Source: UBA1351 sp964563505 (GTDB lineage Bacteria; Bacillota; Clostridia; Lachnospirales; Vallitaleaceae). Taken from it: a stretch of 64,000 nucleotides of DNA. Each line of letters opens with the position of its first letter. Position 1 is the stretch's first letter. The position numbers and the translations under genes were made by a program. A model generated the notes under the pieces. That model was not told where the DNA came from. It ran no database searches and saw nothing but the letters and a program-made list of their open reading frames with translations. Of the stretch, positions 8,359 to 17,937 are shown piece after piece. Where the stretch lies: the NCBI GenBank assembly GCA_964563505.1, contig CAZLXW010000010.1, forward strand, positions 22,048 to 86,047, read 5' to 3'.

Positions 8359-9156
8359 CTAACCTTTCATTCCCATTATTGTTCGTAATTTACCAAAAAA
8401 TCCTGTCGGACTTTCTAAATCTAAATAGGGCACTTCTTCACCGGTAATTCGTTTACACATATTAATATATGCCTTTCCAGGAATAGTGCTCTCGTTGGAT
8501 ACGATAGGATCACCTGTATTTGTTGAGATAACAATGTTTTCATCATCAGGCATAATTCCTATTAAATCTATAGCTAAAATTTCAATAACATCATCAATAC
8601 CCATCATATCTCCACGTTTAACCATATCATATCGTATGCGATTAACAACAAGTCGAATATCTCGAATTTCATTTGCTTCGAGTAATCCGATAATACGATC
8701 TGCGTCACGAATCGCCGAAACTTCCGGCGTTGTTACTACAATTGCTCGATCAGCTGCGGCAATGGCATTCTTAAAACCTTGCTCAATACCGGCGGGACAA
8801 TCAATAATAATATAATCATAATCTTCTTTTAATGTTTGGCATAAATCTTTCATTTGCTGGGGAGAAACGGCATCCTTATCCCGGGTTTGTGCTGCTGGAA
8901 GCAAATACAAGGTTGGATTTTTTTTGTCCTTTATCAGTCCTTGACTTATTTTACAATTTCCTTCAATAACATCAATCAAATTGTATACAATTCTATTCTC
9001 GAGGCCCATGACAACATCAAGATTACGTAATCCGATATCAGCATCAATTAATACAACTTTTTTTCCTAACATAGCTAATCCGGTTCCGATATTAGCACTC
9101 GTTGTTGTCTTACCAACACCGCCTTTTCCTGATGTGATTACAATAACTTCACTCAT
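8359..9156 (-). CDS. minD: Septum site-determining ATPase MinD
   Basis: MinD is a membrane-associated ParA-type ATPase that carries MinC to the membrane. The 265-residue product opens with the deviant Walker A motif SGKGGVGKTT at about residues 8-17. IDADIGLRNLDVVMG and DYIIIDCPAGIE follow. The C terminus (FFGKLRTIMGMKG) is consistent with a membrane-targeting amphipathic helix. It lies between minC and minE, in standard order. Confidence 0.97.
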   Translation of the reverse strand: MSEVIVITSGKGGVGKTTTSANIGTGLAMLGKKVVLIDADIGLRNLDVVMGLENRIVYNLIDVIEGNCKISQGLIKDKKNPTLYLLPAAQTRDKDAVSPQQMKDLCQTLKEDYDYIIIDCPAGIEQGFKNAIAAADRAIVVTTPEVSAIRDADRIIGLLEANEIRDIRLVVNRIRYDMVKRGDMMGIDDVIEILAIDLIGIMPDDENIVISTNTGDPIVSNESTIPGKAYINMCKRITGEEVPYLDLESPTGFFGKLRTIMGMKG

Positions 9157-9174
9157 TTAATTCGCTCCTTCTAT

Positions 9175-9933
9175 CTAGTTTGTTTCATTTATTAAATCTC
9201 TATAGACTTGATTATGTATATTCTCGATAACGATACGTCCGTCTTCTTCATATGCAATCTGAGCTTCACCAGACTTTGAACTCACATTAGGTTGATCAGA
9301 TGCTCGGCCAATGGCATTACCGATTCTTAGTTGAATGGGATTCATGTCTAAAGCAAATACAAACCCCTTTTGCTGAGGATCAAGACCTGCTTGAACAACA
9401 CCTTTTAATCGCCCTAAAACAATAACTTTACCGCCGGATTCTATTCTAGAACCATTATTCACATCACCTAAAATAACAACATGACTTTTAGTAACAATTT
9501 GTTGTCCTGAACGAAGATTTGAGAAATGAAATATAATTTGTTCATCTTGCTCGCGGAACTTTTGTGCTTGAAGACGTAATTGTGATTCAAGTTGTTCAAT
9601 ATAATCTTTATAAGCCTTTATTTTAGGTTCAATTGAATCATTGGCAACTTTTTCGATACGCTCCTCAACACGGTCAAAATCAAATTCTTTATGAAGTGAA
9701 CAAATTATTTGAAGATTTGTCTCATCAGATACTAATTGCGAGAGTTGATCTATTTCCTTCGAAGTGAGTTTTTTTCCTTCAAAAGAGAGCACAACTTTGC
9801 TGTTGCCAAAAAAATTTTTGCCATCAATTAATTTCCGTTTTAGCTCCTCATATATCAAATCAAACGTTGATTGCTCATCGATATGTATTGATAATCCGAA
9901 TTGATTCCCTTTGATTAGAATATTATCCTTCAT
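9175..9933 (-). CDS. minC: Septum formation inhibitor MinC
   Basis: MinC blocks FtsZ assembly away from midcell. The 252-residue product has an N-terminal FtsZ-interaction domain (about 1-110), a charged linker, and a C-terminal beta-helix dimerisation/MinD-binding domain from about 140. The last is recognisable by HVVILGDVNNGSRIESGG and VIVLGRLKGVVQAG. It starts 93 bases after the PBP2 stop codon, and a promoter candidate lies in that gap. Confidence 0.95.
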   Translation of the reverse strand: MKDNILIKGNQFGLSIHIDEQSTFDLIYEELKRKLIDGKNFFGNSKVVLSFEGKKLTSKEIDQLSQLVSDETNLQIICSLHKEFDFDRVEERIEKVANDSIEPKIKAYKDYIEQLESQLRLQAQKFREQDEQIIFHFSNLRSGQQIVTKSHVVILGDVNNGSRIESGGKVIVLGRLKGVVQAGLDPQQKGFVFALDMNPIQLRIGNAIGRASDQPNVSSKSGEAQIAYEEDGRIVIENIHNQVYRDLINETN

Positions 9934-9978
9934 AAATTACCTCGTTTTTTTTGCTAAGGTGTTTATACCTTATTTCAT

Positions 9979-10007
9979 ATTATACATAAAAACAAAAACA
10001 ATGTATA
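9979..10007 (-). promoter_or_regulatory. Candidate vegetative promoter for minCDE-rodA-mgsA
   Basis: On the minus strand, TATACA (10007-10002) and TATAAT (9984-9979) are separated by exactly 17 bases, about 46 bases before the minC start. The -10 is perfect and the -35 matches four of six positions. Confidence 0.5.
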
Positions 10008-10025
10008 GATAAATCTTAAAATGTT

Positions 10026-12872
10026 TTAATTCTCCTCTGAAATAATTGTCTCTATAGCATTTTCGCCCATATAGTTAAAAGTAGATTCGTTTTTGTAAAT
10101 ATCATAGTAGGCAGCGTATAAATCTCGCGTCACTGTTCCAACAATAAAACCGGATGAAAAATCAGCTGTATAACTATAAGGAATGACAACAGTGATAGCA
10201 ATTTCAGGTGCCTCTGCAGGAGCAAAAGAGCCAAAAACTGCATGAGAAGCCCGTGCTTTATTCTCCTGTGCACTCCCGGTTTTACCGGCAACAAGAAGAG
10301 GGAAATCCGCATAAAAACTTCTTGCAGTTCCTCGAGAACCAGAGGTTACTTCAACCATACCCCTCTGAACGAGTCGAATGGTTTCTTCACTAAAGTTGTT
10401 TTCCTTGGTTACTGTAGGTTCCTTAACTTCGTAAACAGACCCATCTGAATTATAAATACGATCAATTAAGGTTAATTCATATAATGTTCCGCCATTTGCC
10501 AAAGTTGCAATATATCTAGCAATTTGTGTTGGCGTATATGAATTGTACTCTTGCCCCATTGCTGCAGTTACAGGATTTGGGAATCCGGTAGTTGTATTGC
10601 CTGGTAAGGATGGTGGTGATTCAGTTAATTCAATGCCTGTTACTGAATTTAAGCCAAACATGGCTGCATATTCTGCCAGCTTATTGGTTCCGAGTTTTGC
10701 ATTATAACTACCATCTTCGCTTATTCCCATACGATAACCCACTTCATTAAAAAAGGAGTTACAGCTTACAGCAATTGCAGTTACAACATTAATACTTCCA
10801 TGCCGCCCACCACTTGCTGCAATCCAGCATGCAACAGAGGGTGAAACCTTTGTAAAATGACCGGTACAGTTGAAATGGGTATGCTCCTCAATAATCCCTT
10901 CTTCAAGACCGGCAACAGCAGAAATCATCTTAAACGTTGACCCAGGTGCTGTTTTCCCCTGGGTTGCAATCGGATATAAGGGCCGACTCGGGTCATTTAA
11001 TAAATCTTGATAATAATTATAGTCTGAAATTCGATTATTGTCATAACTTGGATAGTTAACAAGCGCAAGTACGGCTCCGGTATTGACATCCGTTATAACT
11101 GCGCCTCCTGTCGAAGGATCTAGTGCCACTTGCTGGGGTGTTAATTCAATATTCGCAATAACCTCTTTCATGAAATTCAACGCAGTAATTTTGCGAGTTG
11201 ATAAGGCGTCATACCGAGTCTCATCAAATTCAATAAGGTCAGTTTCCATTAACATTTTAGATAAGTCAATATATGAAAATTCTTCATTTTCAAGCATCTC
11301 TAGGAAAATATTCAACTGAAACTGATAACGTTCTACATAATCACTTAAAATAATTTCTTCCATTAAGTAGAAATATAGGTCATTGTCGCTTATAGTATCT
11401 CCGTCATTAAATAAGTCATCACTATATTTTTCAAATTGAAGATAGTCTTCTTTAATGTAATAGTTCAGTAACCCTCTAAAACTAATAATCTGATTATTGT
11501 AGTCCAAAAAACCACTGCTGCTCGTATGATTGTTTTGTAATAATCCATCGCTTGCAAGTGTATTTAAAAGATAGTTGTTGTATCGAGATAAGCCTTCAAT
11601 TTTAGATGTGTCACTCGTTTCAAGTTGGTCCCTTATATTCTCGATTCGGGTATTACGATATGCCTGAAATTCTTTTAAAATCGCATAGGTTGATGGGGCA
11701 TTGTCTGTTGATGTCAATATTCGTTCAAGATCAATGGTTTTATTCTCAAATAGGGAATAATATACTTCCCGTAGTTCCGGAATACGCATTTCTCCATAAG
11801 AAGGTCTTTTTAATACGAGTTTTTCTGAAAGCAAATGAGCTAATTGTTTGACTAGAATTTCTTCTGTTTTTTTCTGCAATTCTAAGTCGAGGGTTAAGTA
11901 TACATCCTTTCCTGCAATAGGATCAATTTGTTCAATTATATTCATGGTACGGCCAAGATTATCAACTTCGACTGTTTGTTTTCCATCTTGTGCATGAAGA
12001 TACAATTCCATCGACTTTTCTATTCCTATGCGTCCGATAATATCATTTTGATCATATCCGTAGGCTTCATAGTATTCAAGTGCGTCATCACTTATTCGAC
12101 CGGTATATCCTAAAATATGTGACATTAACTCCGGATATAGATATTTACGAACCGGATCTTCAACAATGGTCACTCCGGGTAAAGTATCTTTATTTTCTTT
12201 TAATTCGGCTAATGATTCAAGACTGATATCAATTGCAATTTCTTGAGGAATAAACTTATAGTAAGCTTTTTTCCATAGTGCATAACGTATCGACAGCAAA
12301 TCGATGAGTTCACCTTGACTGATGTTTTTCTCCTCGATTTCTTTTTCATCTATCGCAAAAAAAATCGCACTACAGAGATACTCAATAATCTCATCCGGAG
12401 TTTGATCTAAAATAAAATCCGGATCTTTTGCGATTTGGCTTGCATAAATATCTTTTAAAAATCGAGTAAGTTGACTCTGATTCTCCTTATACTTATAAAT
12501 TCCGTCATTATTTACATATAAGGGAAATTCAATGCTTAGTTGATCTCCATTTTTATTAAGAATCCGAATCATAGTCAACAGTAATTGATTACGGTCAACC
12601 GTGTAAACGCTATTATCATATTTTACGGTATAAGCAATTTCATTTACTGCAAGAGGCGTACCTTTTCGATCATAGATCACTCCACGTTGTCCTTTGATAT
12701 CAATCTCTCTTAGAATGCTAAGTTCAAATTCTTCGTCCAATCGGCTTCCATTTATAATCTGAAGTTCAAATAATCTTGATAAGAGAATAGATATCATAAG
12801 AATAAGAACGAGACTTAATACAAAAAGTCGATGGGTTAAAAAAGTATAAATATATTTAATAATCTCCTTCAT
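10026..12872 (-). CDS. mrdA: Penicillin-binding protein 2 (elongasome transpeptidase) with a large insertion
   Basis: A class B PBP that crosslinks peptidoglycan. ATG 12872 follows GGGGAGG at good spacing, giving 948 residues rather than the longer in-frame reading. A transmembrane helix lies at about 15-35, with the dimerisation motif RGVIYDRKGTPLA near 63. The transpeptidase domain starts at about 578. Its catalytic serine is in STFK (645-648), with SCN at 703-705 and KTG at 864-866. Class B PBPs are usually 600-720 residues. The extra length is a mainly helical, acidic block between the linker helix (about 345) and the catalytic domain (about 577). The start overlaps the mreD end by 17 bases. 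Confidence 0.93.
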   Translation of the reverse strand: MKEIIKYIYTFLTHRLFVLSLVLILMISILLSRLFELQIINGSRLDEEFELSILREIDIKGQRGVIYDRKGTPLAVNEIAYTVKYDNSVYTVDRNQLLLTMIRILNKNGDQLSIEFPLYVNNDGIYKYKENQSQLTRFLKDIYASQIAKDPDFILDQTPDEIIEYLCSAIFFAIDEKEIEEKNISQGELIDLLSIRYALWKKAYYKFIPQEIAIDISLESLAELKENKDTLPGVTIVEDPVRKYLYPELMSHILGYTGRISDDALEYYEAYGYDQNDIIGRIGIEKSMELYLHAQDGKQTVEVDNLGRTMNIIEQIDPIAGKDVYLTLDLELQKKTEEILVKQLAHLLSEKLVLKRPSYGEMRIPELREVYYSLFENKTIDLERILTSTDNAPSTYAILKEFQAYRNTRIENIRDQLETSDTSKIEGLSRYNNYLLNTLASDGLLQNNHTSSSGFLDYNNQIISFRGLLNYYIKEDYLQFEKYSDDLFNDGDTISDNDLYFYLMEEIILSDYVERYQFQLNIFLEMLENEEFSYIDLSKMLMETDLIEFDETRYDALSTRKITALNFMKEVIANIELTPQQVALDPSTGGAVITDVNTGAVLALVNYPSYDNNRISDYNYYQDLLNDPSRPLYPIATQGKTAPGSTFKMISAVAGLEEGIIEEHTHFNCTGHFTKVSPSVACWIAASGGRHGSINVVTAIAVSCNSFFNEVGYRMGISEDGSYNAKLGTNKLAEYAAMFGLNSVTGIELTESPPSLPGNTTTGFPNPVTAAMGQEYNSYTPTQIARYIATLANGGTLYELTLIDRIYNSDGSVYEVKEPTVTKENNFSEETIRLVQRGMVEVTSGSRGTARSFYADFPLLVAGKTGSAQENKARASHAVFGSFAPAEAPEIAITVVIPYSYTADFSSGFIVGTVTRDLYAAYYDIYKNESTFNYMGENAIETIISEEN

Positions 12873-13395
12873 TGAATGTTTCCTCCCCTTTTCGTTTCTG
12901 CTTATGATAATTACGCAAAAAATTATAATATACAATATAAATTCTATAAAAAATCACACCCATGAATACAGTATATGTAACTTCAGGGGCAATAATATAT
13001 CCAAAATAATAGCCAAGGTCTAATCGCCCACGAAATAAATATGTGAAAATAAAAATAACCAAATTATAAAAAAAATCGGATAAACCGATAACGATAAGCG
13101 GTATTACCATGCTTTCCGCATAATAATTACGATACAAATATCCGGCGACATAAGCAATTGATGCATATATAAGAACATAAAAACCGACAACACCGCCAAA
13201 TTGAATATCTTGTATTAGACCAAAAAAAATGGCATATAATATCCCTTCCTTTCTTCCCATCAATGCACTTAGTGATACAATGGTAACAATGAAAAGGTTT
13301 GGAGTGGTATTATTTATACTTAAGTGTTGAAAAAGAGTGGTTTGTAAAACACTAATTAGTATGATGATCAATGCGGTTAAACTTTTTTTTACCAT
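12856..13395 (-). CDS. mreD: Rod shape-determining protein MreD
   Basis: A 179-residue polytopic membrane protein with about five hydrophobic helices and typical MreD features: LQTTLFQHLSINNTTPNLFI near the N terminus and GLIQDIQFGGVVGFYVL near residue 60. It belongs to the elongasome membrane complex with MreC, RodA and PBP2. It lies between mreC and the PBP2 gene and overlaps the latter. MreB is not encoded in this window. Confidence 0.92.
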   Translation of the reverse strand: MVKKSLTALIIILISVLQTTLFQHLSINNTTPNLFIVTIVSLSALMGRKEGILYAIFFGLIQDIQFGGVVGFYVLIYASIAYVAGYLYRNYYAESMVIPLIVIGLSDFFYNLVIFIFTYLFRGRLDLGYYFGYIIAPEVTYTVFMGVIFYRIYIVYYNFLRNYHKQKRKGEETFNEGDY

Positions 13396-13404
13396 AGTAT
13401 CCTC

Positions 13405-14241
13405 TTAATCTATTGCCTTTAAATTAATAACAAGAACTTCTTCTAAATGTTTAAAATCAACAACCGGTTCGAGTATGGCTGTTTTTGTTAACTTGTTCGG
13501 ATTTGATTCGATACGTTTAACGTATCCTATTAAGATTCCCGGCGGAAAATATTCACCTAAATGTGATGTGACGATTTCGTCCCCTTCAACGATATTAACG
13601 TCTTCATGGATATCTTCAATGAGACAAAGTCCTTGGTCACCCAGTTTTTTGTCGCCACTGACTGTTGCAATATCAGATGTACGAATGATTTTTGCGCTTA
13701 CACTTGAGGTGTCGTCAATAATCGAACGTACTTTTGAATAGTTTGGTGCAACTTCAATCACTCGACCAACAAGACCACTTCCGGCCATAACAATCATATT
13801 CACTTCAAGACCTTCATCGCTTCCCTTATCAATAATAAAAACTTCATACCAGTTACCGGGATCTTTTCCGATAACTCTTGCACCAATTTTCGGATAATCT
13901 GCATATTGTTGATCAAGTTCATATAATTCACGCAAACGCTCCAATTCTACTTTGTCTAGTTCTAATAGTTTGTTTTCATACCGTAATTGGTCGACCTCTT
14001 CTGTAAGCCTTGCGTTCATTATTTCTAGTTCATTGATATTTTTAACAAAATCCACTCTGTCTTTGACCCAATCGCCAAAATAGGTTGCTCCTTTTTGAAA
14101 CGGAATAATCACATAGGTAATACTCTGTTCAATAGGTGACGTGGATTCACGCATTTCCCATGTGAATACCATGGATATAGAAGAAATAATAAATAATATA
14201 ATCATGAAGTTTTTTATCGTGAATTGTGAATGTCGCTTCAT
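13405..14241 (-). CDS. mreC: Rod shape-determining protein MreC
   Basis: A bitopic membrane protein that links MreB to PBP2 outside the membrane. The 278-residue product has a cytoplasmic N terminus, one transmembrane helix (about 9-27) and a coiled coil at about 65-100 (ELEIMNARLTEEVDQLRYEN). Two extracytoplasmic beta domains follow, with GNWYEVFIIDKGSDEGLEV and GEYFPPGILIGYV. It starts ten bases after the mreC-proximal end of radC in the standard radC-mreCD order. Confidence 0.95.
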   Translation of the reverse strand: MKRHSQFTIKNFMIILFIISSISMVFTWEMRESTSPIEQSITYVIIPFQKGATYFGDWVKDRVDFVKNINELEIMNARLTEEVDQLRYENKLLELDKVELERLRELYELDQQYADYPKIGARVIGKDPGNWYEVFIIDKGSDEGLEVNMIVMAGSGLVGRVIEVAPNYSKVRSIIDDTSSVSAKIIRTSDIATVSGDKKLGDQGLCLIEDIHEDVNIVEGDEIVTSHLGEYFPPGILIGYVKRIESNPNKLTKTAILEPVVDFKHLEEVLVINLKAID

Positions 14242-14254
14242 AGTTCCTCCTAGG

Positions 14255-14941
14255 TCAAAAACCTAATCCTTGTTCTTTTAGACTTATATAATTTCCATCA
14301 CCAATAATTATGTGATCTAAGATGTCCATACCTAATACGTTTCCGGCCTTTACCATACGCTTTGTTACTTCAATGTCACTTTGACTCGGCGTTGGATTTC
14401 CGCTCGGATGATTGTGCATCAAAATTAAATGCACTGCTTTATAGGATAAAGCCATTTTAAATATTTCTCGCGGATCCACTAAGGATGCATTTACGGTGCC
14501 GATAGAAATATCCTTGTCACCAATAATGGCATTTTTTGTATTTAGAAAAATAACTTTAAAATGTTCGCGCTCATGATAGCGCATCTCTTCCATATAAATG
14601 TTTGCTATTGAAGATGGGGAGTCAATACATAATTTTTCAATGCTTGTCGATTTCGATAATCGTTTTGCGATTTCTGCTAACGCTTTTAATTGTAAAGATT
14701 TAACGCGACCGATTCCATTGATTTTCATTAACTGTTTGATATCTAACATGTGTATAGCCGCTAAACCACGACGATCGATTTCAAGAATTCGGCTCGCAGT
14801 AATGGTTGATGCTTCTCCACGTGAGCCGGTACGAATAATAATGGCTAATAATTCAGCATCTGTTAAAGCCTTGGGGCCGTACTTTTCTAGTTTTTCATAA
14901 GGTCTTTCTTCTATTGGTAATTCTTTCATATTATAGGGCAT
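14255..14941 (-). CDS. radC: RadC family JAB-domain protein
   Basis: A 228-residue protein. Its N-terminal helix-hairpin-helix-like region (MKINGIGRVKSLQLKALAEI, about 65-90) is followed by a JAB/MPN domain. That domain holds the metal motif HNHPSGNPTPSQSD, giving the HxH...D arrangement. The family was once named for DNA repair, but its molecular role is unclear. The position before mreC and after maf is conserved in many Firmicutes. Confidence 0.93.
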   Translation of the reverse strand: MPYNMKELPIEERPYEKLEKYGPKALTDAELLAIIIRTGSRGEASTITASRILEIDRRGLAAIHMLDIKQLMKINGIGRVKSLQLKALAEIAKRLSKSTSIEKLCIDSPSSIANIYMEEMRYHEREHFKVIFLNTKNAIIGDKDISIGTVNASLVDPREIFKMALSYKAVHLILMHNHPSGNPTPSQSDIEVTKRMVKAGNVLGMDILDHIIIGDGNYISLKEQGLGF

Positions 14942-14972
14942 ATATTTTCTCCTTTTACATCGAATGCATATG

Positions 14973-15563
14973 TCAAAGGATATAATTCATTTCTTTTAAC
15001 ATATGTATTGTTAAGTTAATCGGAAGCCCAACAATATTAAAATAATCTCCATTAATTTTTTTGATATATCGGGCACCTATACCTTGTATACCATAGGCAC
15101 CAGCTTTATCAAATGGTTCTTTTGTACCGATATAATAGTCAAAATCAGGTTCATTCATTGTATCCATAAGGACTGTCGTGCATTGATAACGTACTAATTT
15201 TTTTGAATTTTGGGGATCCAATATACATACGCCTGTATAAACTTCATGGGTTTTACCAGAAAGAAGTTTTAAATACGCATAAGCTTGTTCTTTATTGAGT
15301 GGTTTTCCTAAAATCTGTCCTTCAATGACAACAATTGTATCAGCGCTTAATATTAATGTTTCATCCATACCTTGATACGAAAGAAACTCTGCCTTTTTTA
15401 AAGCCAGAGTTTGAACATATTCTTTCGGTTCAATATGTGTTTTAGATATAGAGTTTTCATCAAATTCACTAGGTATAATTTTAAAATCTATACCTATTTG
15501 TTTTAATAAATCAGCTCTTCGCTCTGATTGAGATGCTAAAATTAATTTTTTTGTAGTTCTCAT
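14973..15563 (-). CDS. maf: Maf family nucleotide pyrophosphatase
   Basis: House-cleaning nucleoside triphosphate pyrophosphatase, linked in Bacillus to septum formation. The 196-residue product shows the family start LASQSERRADLLKQIG, the catalytic SADTIVVIEG region near residue 70, and the C-terminal GAYGIQGIGARYIKKINGDY. The start overlaps the DUF4321 stop by four bases, implying coupled translation. Confidence 0.95.
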   Translation of the reverse strand: MRTTKKLILASQSERRADLLKQIGIDFKIIPSEFDENSISKTHIEPKEYVQTLALKKAEFLSYQGMDETLILSADTIVVIEGQILGKPLNKEQAYAYLKLLSGKTHEVYTGVCILDPQNSKKLVRYQCTTVLMDTMNEPDFDYYIGTKEPFDKAGAYGIQGIGARYIKKINGDYFNIVGLPINLTIHMLKEMNYIL

Positions 15564-15826
15564 AATCGACTATATGTAAATATAGCGATTGCTATTCCAA
15601 GGATACTAGCAACGGTTATATCAAATGTGATCTTAAATAAAAGTGTAATAATTTTCAAATCAAGCGAAACAGCATCTTCTAATCCGAAAGTGTATCCGAG
15701 ATTTAACCAAGTCAAAAATGGGACACCGGATGCTAATTCACCAATTAATCCTCCGATAACAATGCCTGCTAATAGTAATAAAAACAGGGTCCAACCGTTT
15801 TTTCCGTTCCGTGTATTGTATGCCAA
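15560..15826 (-). CDS. DUF4321 family small membrane protein, TTG start
   Basis: An 88-residue protein with two hydrophobic helices, about residues 13-33 and 60-85, separated by a short loop. It matches small DUF4321-type proteins found next to maf in Clostridia; function unknown. In frame the first usable codon is TTG at 15826, about ten bases after AAGGGA. The nearby ATG is in a different frame and is rejected. It appears to lead the maf-radC-mreCD transcript. Confidence 0.7.
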   Translation of the reverse strand: MAYNTRNGKNGWTLFLLLLAGIVIGGLIGELASGVPFLTWLNLGYTFGLEDAVSLDLKIITLLFKITFDITVASILGIAIAIFTYSRL

Positions 15827-15865
15827 TGTCTTTCATTCCCTTCCCTTTATCTTTAATGTCATCTT

Positions 15866-15894
15866 ATTCTATCATAATCATTAATGTTAATCAA
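15866..15894 (-). promoter_or_regulatory. Candidate promoter for DUF4321-maf-radC-mreCD-PBP2
   Basis: TTGATT, a 17-base spacer, then TAGAAT with an extended TG motif one base before the -10, on the minus strand about 40 bases before the TTG start. It lies in the gap after rnfB. Confidence 0.6.
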
Positions 15895-15912
15895 TAAAGG
15901 AACATAAAGAAC

Positions 15913-16713
15913 TTATTTTAAATGCGGGATTGCCTTTGTTGGACATTTCTCGACGCATACATCACATTGTGTACACTTTTCATAATCAATACGAGCTAAA
16001 TTGTCAATAACATGAATAGCATCAAACGGGCAAGCTTTTTCACATATTTTACAAGCGATGCATCCTACGCTACAGTTTGATTTAACGTCTTTTCCTTTAT
16101 CTTCTGAGTTGCAGGCAACCCGAACTTTTGATGCATCCGGTACCATTTCTATAATTGATTTTGGACATGCAGCAACACACTTCTTACATGCGACACAATT
16201 ATCATTAATTACAGCAACACCATTAATAATATCAATCGCATTAAACTCACAAACCGCAACACAACTCCCTAATCCTAAACAGCCGTATTCACAACCTTTT
16301 GAACCGCCACCTTGTAAAAAAGCTGCATTTTTACAATCAGTAACCCCTGCATATATATATTTTTCTTTTGCGTTTTCACAGGTACCATTACATTTTACAT
16401 AAGCGACTTGTCGTGCTGATTCATCAGCTTCAATCCCCATAATTTGACTTAATGCTGCTGCTGTTTCGCTACCACCCACAGGACATCCGTTAATCGGGGC
16501 TTGTCCCTCAACGATTCCTTTTGCGAAGGCATCACATCCTGCAAATCCACAAGCACCACAGTTGGCGCCAGGTAAAGCGTCTCTAACAACTGGAATAAGC
16601 GGATCGACTTTAACTTCAAATTTTTTGGCTGCATAACCTAGCCCGAGACCAAAGACAAGGCCTAATCCGCCTATGCTGACAGCAGAAAAAATAATACTTG
16701 ATATATCCATCAT
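15913..16713 (-). CDS. rnfB: Rnf electron transport complex subunit B
   Basis: RnfB is the iron-sulfur subunit that accepts electrons from ferredoxin. The 266-residue product has a short N-terminal membrane helix. A Fe4S domain follows with DALPGANCGACGFAGCDAF near residue 45. Further ferredoxin-type clusters follow, including CVACKKCVAACPKSI near 175, CIACKICEKACPFDAI near 220 and CTQCDVCVEKCPTKAI near 250. It is the last gene of rnfCDGEAB, the clostridial order. Confidence 0.96.
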   Translation of the reverse strand: MMDISSIIFSAVSIGGLGLVFGLGLGYAAKKFEVKVDPLIPVVRDALPGANCGACGFAGCDAFAKGIVEGQAPINGCPVGGSETAAALSQIMGIEADESARQVAYVKCNGTCENAKEKYIYAGVTDCKNAAFLQGGGSKGCEYGCLGLGSCVAVCEFNAIDIINGVAVINDNCVACKKCVAACPKSIIEMVPDASKVRVACNSEDKGKDVKSNCSVGCIACKICEKACPFDAIHVIDNLARIDYEKCTQCDVCVEKCPTKAIPHLK

Positions 16714-16728
16714 TTACCTCAACTTTCT

Positions 16729-17322
16729 TTATTTAATCATTCCGGAAAATCCTAAAAAGGCAATGGCCATAAGTCCGGCCGTAATTAGTACAATCGGATA
16801 GCCTTTAAAATGCTTTGGTACCGGATTAAACTCTATGCGCTCTCGAATTCCCGCAAGGAGTACAATCGCTAATGTAAATCCAACAGCAGTACCTAATCCA
16901 TTAATTACAGAATGAATCAATCCAAAATCACCATTTGATTGAATGCTTTTTTGCATATTAATAACGGCTACACCAAGTACCGCACAGTTTGTCGTAATGA
17001 GTGGTAAGAATACTCCTAATGCTTGATATAATGACGGGCTTGTTTTTTGAATAACCATTTCAACTAATTGAACTAATGATGCAATAACTAAAATAAATGC
17101 GATCGTATATAAATATTCAATATTCAATGGTTTTAAAATCGCATAAAACACAATATGTGAAATTAAGGACGCTAATGTCATAACAAAGGTTACAGCCATC
17201 CCCATACCAATCGATGTTTCGATTTTTTTTGACACGCCTAGGAAGGGACATATTCCTAAGAATCTCGATAATACGACGTTGTTAACTAATACCGCACTAA
17301 TAAATAATAATACAAATTCCAT
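16729..17322 (-). CDS. rnfA: Rnf electron transport complex subunit A
   Basis: A 197-residue membrane protein with six predicted helices, of the RnfA/NqrE family. Family stretches visible are NNVVLSRFLGICPFLGVSKK near the N terminus and PLITTNCAVLGVAV near residue 110. The conserved cysteines in both are cluster ligands in this family. RnfA and RnfE form the inverted pair at the core of the ion pump. It follows rnfE by nine bases. Confidence 0.96.
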   Translation of the reverse strand: MEFVLLFISAVLVNNVVLSRFLGICPFLGVSKKIETSIGMGMAVTFVMTLASLISHIVFYAILKPLNIEYLYTIAFILVIASLVQLVEMVIQKTSPSLYQALGVFLPLITTNCAVLGVAVINMQKSIQSNGDFGLIHSVINGLGTAVGFTLAIVLLAGIRERIEFNPVPKHFKGYPIVLITAGLMAIAFLGFSGMIK

Positions 17323-17331
17323 ATGCTCCTC

Positions 17332-17937
17332 CTATCCTTTCGTGTTTGATGCTTTAATCTTATTAAATCCTGCAAACATAAATCCTAATACGATAAATGC
17401 ACCTGGTGCTAGAATAAAGATCGTAATGGGTTGATACCATGATGTACTTAGTAGCTGAACTCCGAATATACTACCTGCTCCAAAGAGTTCTCGAATAGCT
17501 CCAAGAACAGTTAAAGCAAGGGAGAAACCTAATCCCATACCAATACCATCAAAGATTGCATGTAATGGACCGTTTTTTGAAGCAAAGGCTTCAGCACGTC
17601 CAAGAACAATACAGTTAACAACAATTAAGGGAATAAATATTCCAAGGGCATCATATAATGCCGGAATATATCCTTGTAATAATAAGTCAACAATGGTAAC
17701 AAAGGTTGCGATAATAACGATAAATGCCGGTATACGAACTTTTGCCGGAATAATTTTTCGCAGCAATGAAATCACTAGGTTTGAACCAAAAAGCACACTT
17801 GTTGTAGCAAGGCCCATTCCTAATCCGTTCATAGCGCTTGATGTAACCGCTAGGGTTGGACACATTCCGAGGACTTGAACTAAAACAGGGTTTTCGTCAA
17901 ATAATCCATTTTTTAAAAGCTTCATAAGTTTAGCCAT
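17332..17937 (-). CDS. rnfE: Rnf electron transport complex subunit E
   Basis: A 201-residue RnfE/NqrD-family membrane protein, paralogous to RnfA. Its cysteine-bearing stretches are NPVLVQVLGMCPTLAVTSSA near residue 20 and IPLIVVNCIVLGRAEAFA near 110. It overlaps the last base of the rnfG reading frame, which supports coupled expression. Confidence 0.96.
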   Translation of the reverse strand: MAKLMKLLKNGLFDENPVLVQVLGMCPTLAVTSSAMNGLGMGLATTSVLFGSNLVISLLRKIIPAKVRIPAFIVIIATFVTIVDLLLQGYIPALYDALGIFIPLIVVNCIVLGRAEAFASKNGPLHAIFDGIGMGLGFSLALTVLGAIRELFGAGSIFGVQLLSTSWYQPITIFILAPGAFIVLGFMFAGFNKIKASNTKG

